Below, piece after piece: positions 14,101 through 23,100 of a stretch of 64,000 nt of DNA. Below the pieces are notes generated by a model. It made no database searches and was not told the DNA's origin. It worked only from the letters and a program-made list of their open reading frames with translations. The translations under genes were made by a program, and so were the position numbers. Position 1 is the stretch's first letter; each line of letters opens with the position of its first letter. This stretch comes from Capitulum mitella. Lineage: Eukaryota; Arthropoda; Thecostraca; Pollicipedomorpha; Pollicipedidae. Where the stretch lies: positions 15,603,997 to 15,667,996 of the forward strand of contig CP099843.1 in NCBI GenBank assembly GCA_030062745.1. The letters are read 5' to 3'.

Positions 14101-17100
14101 GATAGCGGTCCAAGGCACTGAGCCATTGCTGCCAGCGCCTACGGCATGGTTCACGGCTCACCTAGATGCCGAAAGCTTGCAAGTTTTGTGAAGTTCCCAG
14201 CCGACCCCGTGCATGCTTACTGCCCGTTGTGCGCTGTGAAGTGCTTCGAGCAGCCTGCTGGCGCTTCGTAGGCAACCCGGTAGACATCTTTAAGCAAGTG
14301 AATTGAAAACTGGAATGCTTTGTTTCACTGCATGATATATGGCGTCATATTTCCCTGGTTGAAAAACTAAGAACACTGACAATAAATGGTGGTTTTGGCC
14401 ACTGGCCCTTTTTTCCAACACGACTACACGTCGATGCATCTGCATGATTTCAAAACTTTATCGGTCGTCAGTATGTCTACTAAATTTAAAAACTAACATA
14501 ACCGTTTTGCACGACTTAACCAAAGAAATAATATGTAACAAGTATCATGGATCACAAGCACGATTCCTTCCCGCTGCATTCCACATGGCTACGCAGCTGA
14601 GCTCGCGAAATACGCGTTACAATGAAGTGAAATGGGGTTGAAATGAAAGATATGGGGAACTTTGAAAAGTTTGGCCTCCTCCGTTTTACAGAAAAAGTGG
14701 TGGTCTTTTGCTGGCTATTTTCCTGTTTATGCCCACGCTTCCAAAAAATGTGGTAGTGTATAATAACGAGTTGATAGCCTTACCAAGTTAAAAACGAAGT
14801 AAATTGCTCCTTGTTTTGATTGCCCTGGACATCACCGGTTTCGAGATGTTTGGATTTTATAAACAATATGCAACTTACAGCAGCAAAAGCGAAAGCTAAA
14901 GACTTATTGAATACTGGCCTTGCATCTCATGCTCCGCAATATCATTTCGATTTTCGCGCGAGGGCTGAAATGTGTTTAAGATCTACCTACATTGTCGTGA
15001 ACGACATCTTTTTGATTTGGTGTCTGTGCACTTTGCAGCGATATGGTGTGCATCGGCGGTTTCCCTCATAACTACTTTAACTCAAAACTGAGCACCTTAC
15101 AACGTTTTTTTGCGAGGCAACCACAGTTTCCCCAACTTCTGATCGCCACTTCTGCCGTGTGTTCGGAATTTGCGCTCCTCGGCTGCGGCTTCTCATATCT
15201 ACCGAATTTTTCGCCCGGAGATGATCAACTGTTCCTGTCCCAGATATCTCAGCTGATCCTGACTTGTTGCCGTTTTTCGCGTTACTCGGTCTTATGTATT
15301 AATCGTATTCCAGTCTTCTGACTTGACGCACTGCTTCTATTTCAGTCGTCTTCGCCCCCTTTCCCAGACCCCTTATATGACCCGTAACATCCAATATACG
15401 ATGTTCTGACCCCTGCTATATTCTGAATCCTCTGGCCTATCACCTCGTTTCAGTCACCTGGCCGGCTCACTGATTTCAACACAACAGCCCTCTGATCAAA
15501 CCCATTGCTGCCACTGCAACCTTTTGACTTCGCGGACTTCTGCCGTTCCAGCCCTGTTACCTCACCCACTTTTGTCATTACAGTCCTGTCATCCTCCGTA
15601 GCTCTTGGGGCGTAACTTCTGGTCAAGGTTAGACTTTTGTCATTTTCTCAGTCTCGTAATCTGCCACAGTCCTGAAATTTGTCCTTAATGCAGACCCTCG
15701 CCCGGTCTCGCTTCTCTGCAGGGTCCGGACGATCAGCGTCCTCAGCCCAGCCCACTGACCTACTCCCTCCGACCTGACCAGCGTCCCCAGCCCGGCCCAC
15801 TGACCCACTCCCTTCGACCCTACCATTGTCCTCAGCCCAGCCCACTGACCCACACACTCCGACCCGACCAGCGTCCCCAGCCCGGTCCACTGACCCACTC
15901 GCTCCGACCCGACCAGCGTCCCCAGCCCTGCCCACTGACCCACCCACTCCGACCTGACTAGCGTCCCCAGCCCAGCCCACTGACTCGGCTCGACCGCCCG
16001 TAGGCGTTCGCATGGTTCAGCGACCTGCTGGTGGAGCACGCCGAGATCTTCTGGTCGCTGTTCGCGGTGGACATGGACCAGGTGCTATCGGAGCTGCCGC
16101 CCGACGCCTGGGACTCGTTTCCGCTGTTCCAGATACTCAACGACTACCTGCGCACCGACGGTGAGCCCTGCCGGCAGGCGTCCGCGGCCTCCGCCGCTCG
16201 ATTCGCGCCCGCCGCCGCCGCCACCGATGACGCAGGGTTGTGCGGGTTCGTCTGATCTCGGCGCGCTTCAATTCGCCGCCGGGATCAATACGAACTGAGG
16301 CCGATTGTGGGGAACGGGGCTCTGGTGGCAAATTGCGTGTTTTGGTGATTGCTTTGGGGTTATAGTTCTCGGGATGCTCGATGTGTTATACCAACTGTGT
16401 ATCCAGCACGAAGTAAAGGATGCCTGCTGCTAAGAAAGCATTCTTTTGGTGCTGACATACACATATTTTCATGCTGAAATTTCGGCTCGGAATTGGATCG
16501 CTGCCCCATATGAGCATCAGTAACCACATTTTGCAAAGAGCCTCGCCACCGGCTGATCATTGGATGGAAGTCTTCAGATGCGATGCAATGCAGTGCAGTC
16601 CCGTGTGCCCTCCTGTAGCGAAACCGCTGGTTGCAAAAGTAGTTTGGTTAGTTGGGTGTTATAAGTATTCTCGTGTCATCAGACTGGAAGACGGATTGAG
16701 ACGCCGAAATACTCTTGGAGATTTAAGCTCTACCTGGGAACCATTTGCAAAAAGAAGGCCGTCGGAGGCAGACACATGGACGGAGAGTTGTTTTGAAAGT
16801 TGGTGTGGCAATAGTCCTCTCGGTCATTCCCATTTACCGTTTGCCCCCCCCCCCCCAGTTTATTTTCTGAAAGGATTTCAACTATTCCATTTTCGATTTT
16901 GATGGAAATGACTCAAAAGACGTCTGTGTTTCCGCCAGTTACAGGTTTACGCCGCAGCACTGTGTACACCAGTATTGAAGAGTGCAGCGGACTAAACGGC
17001 ATACACTGCGCACCCTTCACATATTGTGCAGCGTTCAGGCGCGGGGACCGCTGTTGTTAATGTCAGTCATTGAAAGAGCTCATATTTTCGGCAACATTCC

Positions 17101-20100
17101 TGCCGTTGCAAGGAACCTCCAGTGAGGCTGGAAGTTCCTTGGGTACTATTTTAATTGAATTTTGGTTGGTAGCTGACAGCGGTAGATTGTTTTCGGCTCC
17201 ATTGTACATTTAAATTTTTTGATTATTTTTAGTTGAGACGTGGTACGTAGGTTAGGCAGGTACCTACCCCTGGTCAAGTTAGCTTGAGAGGTGACTAACA
17301 GTTTCGGGGCCTCGTTGGTTTTTAGAGGAAAAATACCCTGGAAGGCACTGATCTGGAGTGTTCTATGATGACATTGTTCCATAATCTGTATGTTTCTGCT
17401 GTGTAAAGGCTCGTAGCCAAGGGAGCAGGGGGTCATGCCCCCCCGGGGGCCAAGCTGTCTACGCCAGGCATGTAGCGATTTCGCAGGAATACGGGCTGGT
17501 GATCATATATGATGCAAAAGCAAACATCATATGTTCTTCCTGTGCGCTGAATAAGAGGTCAGCGACATAAGACTGCCGCGTTTTCCACCAATTTTGTCAT
17601 ATGCCAGTGGCATCTGCCTAATCTGACATTTGTCCCCCCCCCCCCGAGGAAAGTCCTGACTACGTGCCTGGCTGTGTAATTTATTTTGGATTTTGTGCTT
17701 AATAATTTTGCGAGAAAAGGTGAAATTTGTGGTGTGCATGGTTCCATGCCACACCCGGTTTCGGAAACACTCTCTTTCAAAAGTGGTGTGGCATTCCACG
17801 CCAACTTTTGGAGTTGTTGTGGCGAAGGCCACGCCCTCCGCATCGCTTTCTCCACCCGTGGGGACGTTCTTCTGCGTCATGTTTAATTTGCCCAACTTTG
17901 TCGTACTAGCTTGAACCAGTTCAAGGGTAATGGGAGTTGAGAATTTCTCGAAAAACAATGCATGGACGAGCGAGGCAATGTTCTCCGTGGCCGTGACAGC
18001 AACATCGTAAACTTACCCGAAGGTTCACTGGCGGGCTCTTGAGCCTCGTGACCCACCACTGTAAAGGATCTCGGAAATGACCTCTTGACCTCCGCGCTTG
18101 TACCCAAACACGCGCCTGAGCCGCTGCCGGTGGCCGTGTCGGACACATGGACTGTCCCGATTACAGGAGCCGTGTTGCGATGCATGCCTGTTTTTGTATG
18201 TTCGGTGCCTGCAGGAGATTGACTTGCCGACTTTCTGTCACCAGACAACTTGAAAAACGGCCGGTTCCATCAGCACCTGAGGGACACGTTTGCCCCCATC
18301 GTGGTGCGCTACGTGGATCTCATGGAGTCGTCAATCGCTCAGTCCATCCACAAGGGCTTCGAGAAGGAGCGCTGGGAGCTGAAGGGGTAGGCAGAGGCTT
18401 CGTCCTTTATTGCGCCGCGCCTAACGTTTGCTGAAAACAGGCCAGTAAACTTCACTATATGCACCTAAATTCTGTGACGGGCGTTTGCAGCATCTATCGA
18501 GTTATAGCGGCTGGGACATTTAATTAAAAGAACGACGAAATGAGAGGAGGTGCGTTTCACGTGAGCAGCCGCGGCGGATCATTTCCGCGAGCCGTGCGCG
18601 AAAAGTTTCCCGCTGAGCGCCAGCAGTCGTATTCAGCCCACTCCTCACTGGTCCCCTCCGACGACACCGGCTGACGACACGGCCCGGACGCGGCAGGAAC
18701 GGCTGCTCGACCTCGGAGGACCTGTTCTGGAAGCTGGACGCGCTGCAGGCGTTCATCAGGGACCTGCACTGGCCGGACGCCGAGTTCGGCTCCCACCTGG
18801 AGCAACGGCTCAAGCGGATGGCCTGCGACATGATCGAGAGCTGCATACAAAGGTCAGGGACTGGGTGCAGTATCGAGTGCTCCGCTATCGAGTGCTTTAC
18901 CTGTCATGCGCGTCGTGGGCGCTCCTCTTAGGTGGCAGATGTGCTCGGTTTCTTCGTTTTTTTTTTGTATGTGTTTGAGGTCCCGCCAGCGTTTAAAGTC
19001 CTGTAGCTTTCATTTCGTGCTCGTCGTCGACGAATGATCCTTGAGGCATACCGTGAGACCAGTGAGGGACGTATGGGTCGCTTACCTGATTTTCTTTGGC
19101 GTGAAAGTCCTTTTTCAAACCAGAGTTTTTATGTGATAATGTTGACTTTCCACGGCGTTCATCTCTATGTACTTCCAGGAATATTCCGCTTTAACATTGG
19201 CTACCACGCCTTGGTAATTGGCAGTTCTTAACAGTCTGACCTGAAGAAACCATGATCCTACTGTGAACGTCTTTCAGTGGTGCACACTGATTGTTTTTTC
19301 GTTTTGCAAATGGCTATGGCCTGGACTGTGCTCCGGTCTGTTCATGGTCAGTTCCTCTCGACTTGACTCGACTCGACTCGACTCGACTCGACTCGACTGC
19401 AGAGAGACGACCACTGTCCCGACTGACGTCTCGGGTGGCTTGCGCTCACCTTCTGCCCGCCGACAGGACGGACCAGGCGTACCAGCAGTGGCTAAAGAAG
19501 GGCGTCGGCTTCGTGTCGACCGACTACATCGTGCCCACCGACATGTGCGCCATGATCAACGTCATCCTGGATGCCAAGAACCAGTCGCTGAAGCTGTGCG
19601 CGGTGGACGGCGTCGACGTGGTGAGCCCTCCGGCCGCCTTCGCTCGGCCCCGTCCTAGTGATTTGTCTTTACTAGGCTCCGCGGTGAGAAATGGGCGCGG
19701 AATTTGACGACGGTGGTGGCTCTCGTAGTTCCTGGTAGCTGGGGGTTGCATACGGAGGCCACTCACGTTACTCAGGGAGATGTCTTCATTGGCCATGGCA
19801 GGGGGATTCTCCTTTGTAGGAATGATGCTTAAGCCCAAGGCATGTGATTTTTCATGTCTGAAATAAACGGGGCATGCCAGTGCAGCACAATGCCTGCAAA
19901 AAATGCTTCATGTTCATGCATTATGCCTTGGAAGCTTCACAGCTTCATGAGCCAGTTCTGGGTTCGAATGTATTGCAGTGTTAAAAAAGTTTGATTTGAT
20001 TAGCCCTTGCTATTTTGCTAAGGTTTCTCTATTGCTATCTTGAAAAAGTCAAAACAATGGAGTACTGACTCTGTGAATGTTTATCACAAAGAGCTCAAAG

Positions 20101-23100
20101 TGGCGTCAACAGGACACTCCCATTCGGCTGAACTGGCTGAATTGCAAGGGTCTTGGATCTTGATTTTCGTTGACCTCATGGCTGCTTAACCGAATCAGTG
20201 TAAGATCGTACGCACTGCCTTGGTTCCATTTTCTCGGGACCATTTTTCAGCCGTAACGCTGGTACTCAAACACGACGCTGTGGTGCCAGACTCAGAACCA
20301 TTTCTCCAGACCGCTTTTTGCTACTTAAGTCCATCCATATTTCATCAGGTGGCACTCATTGATCTGTCTGCAGACGCCCTGCGGCTTAAAGCCCAATCTT
20401 TGCTCTCACATCTCCCAAAGCTATTCTGGGACTGTTCTAAGTAACGGATGTCTCTGCTAGTCCGACGGTAGACATTGGAATGCTACGTTCCGTGGAAGGA
20501 CGGCCTCGCCGTTACCATGGAGCTGGATATTGTCGGCCGTGATGGAGATGCTTTTGTTCCGCCGGCTACTGCGACGTTTTGCGCTGGCCGTGGTATTCGT
20601 TAATAACGTGCAGCGGATATTCATCGTCCTATGTGACGTACAGAAACATGTTCTTACGCGACTTTTTTCGACATGCGCTACTCTTTCATGTTTTCATTTT
20701 GGTCAACGCAGACAACAAACACGTTTGCTGGTGAGGATAACATTTCGTCTTGCCCTGTGAAAAGGCAGATCATGGGAATGCAAACCGGATTTTTCTTTTT
20801 CACTTTTGTCGCTTTATTCCCGCACGCCTCCATTCAGACGACGTCATTCACACCGTATGGCGTCGGAACACTGCCGTTTACCGCTGCCGACTCGTCTCGA
20901 TTATACGGCCGACCGGTCGCGGCCGACACCTCTGACGCATTGTCCGCCCCGCAGCACCAGTACCACACCAAGATCGACGACCTGATCGAGCGCACGCTGT
21001 CCGGCATGGTGTCTGGCCTGGTGGCCAAGCTGGTCTCCGTCCTCGAGTCAGTTATCGCCAAGTTGGGCCGATACGACGAGGGCAGTCTCATCGGCAGCAT
21101 CCTCAGCTTCACGGTGCGCAGCCCGCCGCCGCGTAGCCGTGACGGCCGACGCATGCCACGCGCTGTGACGTGTCTCACGTCTCGCTTCCGTATCCGTAAC
21201 GGGTACCGCATCACGTTATATGTAGTGATGCGTCACACATTAATGGGGAGCGGCACGACAGATTTAGCAGATTGCTGTGATCTTTATGAGTGTCAAATGA
21301 ATGGTGACCAGTATCGAATCGGCATTGTTGCTATAAATCGACATCGTTGCTGATACTGTTATGCCTTATACGACATATCATATACCGTAACTTGCGAGGT
21401 GTGATCCAGAGTTTGACTGAGCTAGGTTTGACTAAGTTTGACTAAGTTTGATGGTTCTCTCGTCGGTGACATATGGGTATTAAGAAGGGAATGTGTCAGG
21501 CTTATCTTCGAAATATTTATCTGAAGCGTGTTGCCATCTGACGGAAATGGGGGAATTCTGCTTAAGCTCGCAATTCTGTACCGCTGCCTGCGCGGCGACT
21601 CCGCGAAAAACTGGCCCCCGTGGAGGTAAAACAGAGAGACGACCTTTGCCGGGCAGTATAAACAGAACGTGTCCGGCTCTGGAAGGGACCTGGGCCAGTC
21701 GTACGTCACCTTCACCCGCAACTGCATGGACCAGATCCGGCAGAAGGTCAACGACGAACTCTTCATCCTGAACGTATTCGAGGTGAGTGCAATCTAAAGG
21801 TTCTGGTTCAGCTAAGCTGAAGTCCATCTGGCTGATTAAATCAGTCACGTGGTATCGCAGTGCAAATTGGGCAAAGCTTAGATTGTCTGGAAATCGCTTA
21901 AACCCAATGTTTATGCATCAACGCCAGTAAAACAAGTTCAGGCAAGCCCACGCGCTGGTCACATTGGACCGTTGTTTATGTATCAACGCCAGTATGTTTA
22001 TGTATCAACGCCAGTAAAACAAGTTCAGGCAAGCCCACGCGCTGGTCACTGGTTACATTGGACGACCGTCTGATGTCGAGTCGTCAGACCTCGGCTCCGG
22101 CACAGACCAGGCCCAACCGAGAGATCGTGGTCACACGAGGCACAGGCAGAGGGGTGTGGCCGTGCGCCGTAACTCGTGACGCCTCCCTGGCGTGAATCGC
22201 TACCTAGTGGCGATACCGTGGCAGCCCCTGAAGATCTGGTGTGGGGCTCCAAAAAGAGCTTCAGCTCTAGAAAGAGGAAAGAGTTCGTGCATCAGAAGAG
22301 CTTGCGCGATGGCGCAGTTCGTGATGGTCGACAGGTACAGCTCACACACAGACCAAGATGTTATTCTGGTAGCAAAGGTCAAGAGAGGCGTTGATTTTTC
22401 GTTCACAACAGAATTCAGTCCTCGTCCACGTCTGCCTTTTGGTCATACAAAACAAATGACAAAAAGCAACAACAGCGGCACGAAACGCAGAGGCGTGACC
22501 GATGCTGGTTCTCATCTCCACACAGACACGTCCATCGGACTCACATTGCCCGGACGAAAAAACCTCGCAAGGCGGGGCAAGGTGGACGTCGCGCGCGTTT
22601 AGATGACCTTGGTGGCTCAAGACCGACCTTTACTGCTGATTTCAGATCTGGTACACCCAGCAGATCCAGCTGCTCTGCACGTGGCTGTCAGATCGTCTGG
22701 ACCGCTCCCTCCACCCCTATCAAGTGATGTGCCTGGCCCATATCGTCAAGGTAAGCGACGGGCCCTTCTGGCTCACCTCACCGCCGAGCCGGCACGGCAC
22801 GCCAGTCGCAGACTGCAGCCGCTCGCTTTGACGTCTTATCGTGACGCCGCATGCAAGCCAGCCTAGAAACTGCCCGCGATAAAACCTGATGATCTCGTTG
22901 CATTGGAGCGCATGATCTTTACTGAACGGCGTGAGGGCGGCGTTCGTTTCCACAGATAAAATCAAGCCTCGTTTGTCTTTGTCATGCACCGCACAGTCGT
23001 CCGTAACCGTTTCCAGTAGTTAATGCGCATGATTGCCCTTGCTCGTGCATCGTCTCTGAGGCTGCTGCAGTGGACTTTCGCGTGAATCGAGAACGTGATT

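Noticed and set aside
20673-21353. 226-codon ORF spanning a CAPS exon
   Set aside because: Only 20955-21113 is coding; the rest is intron read-through in the same frame.
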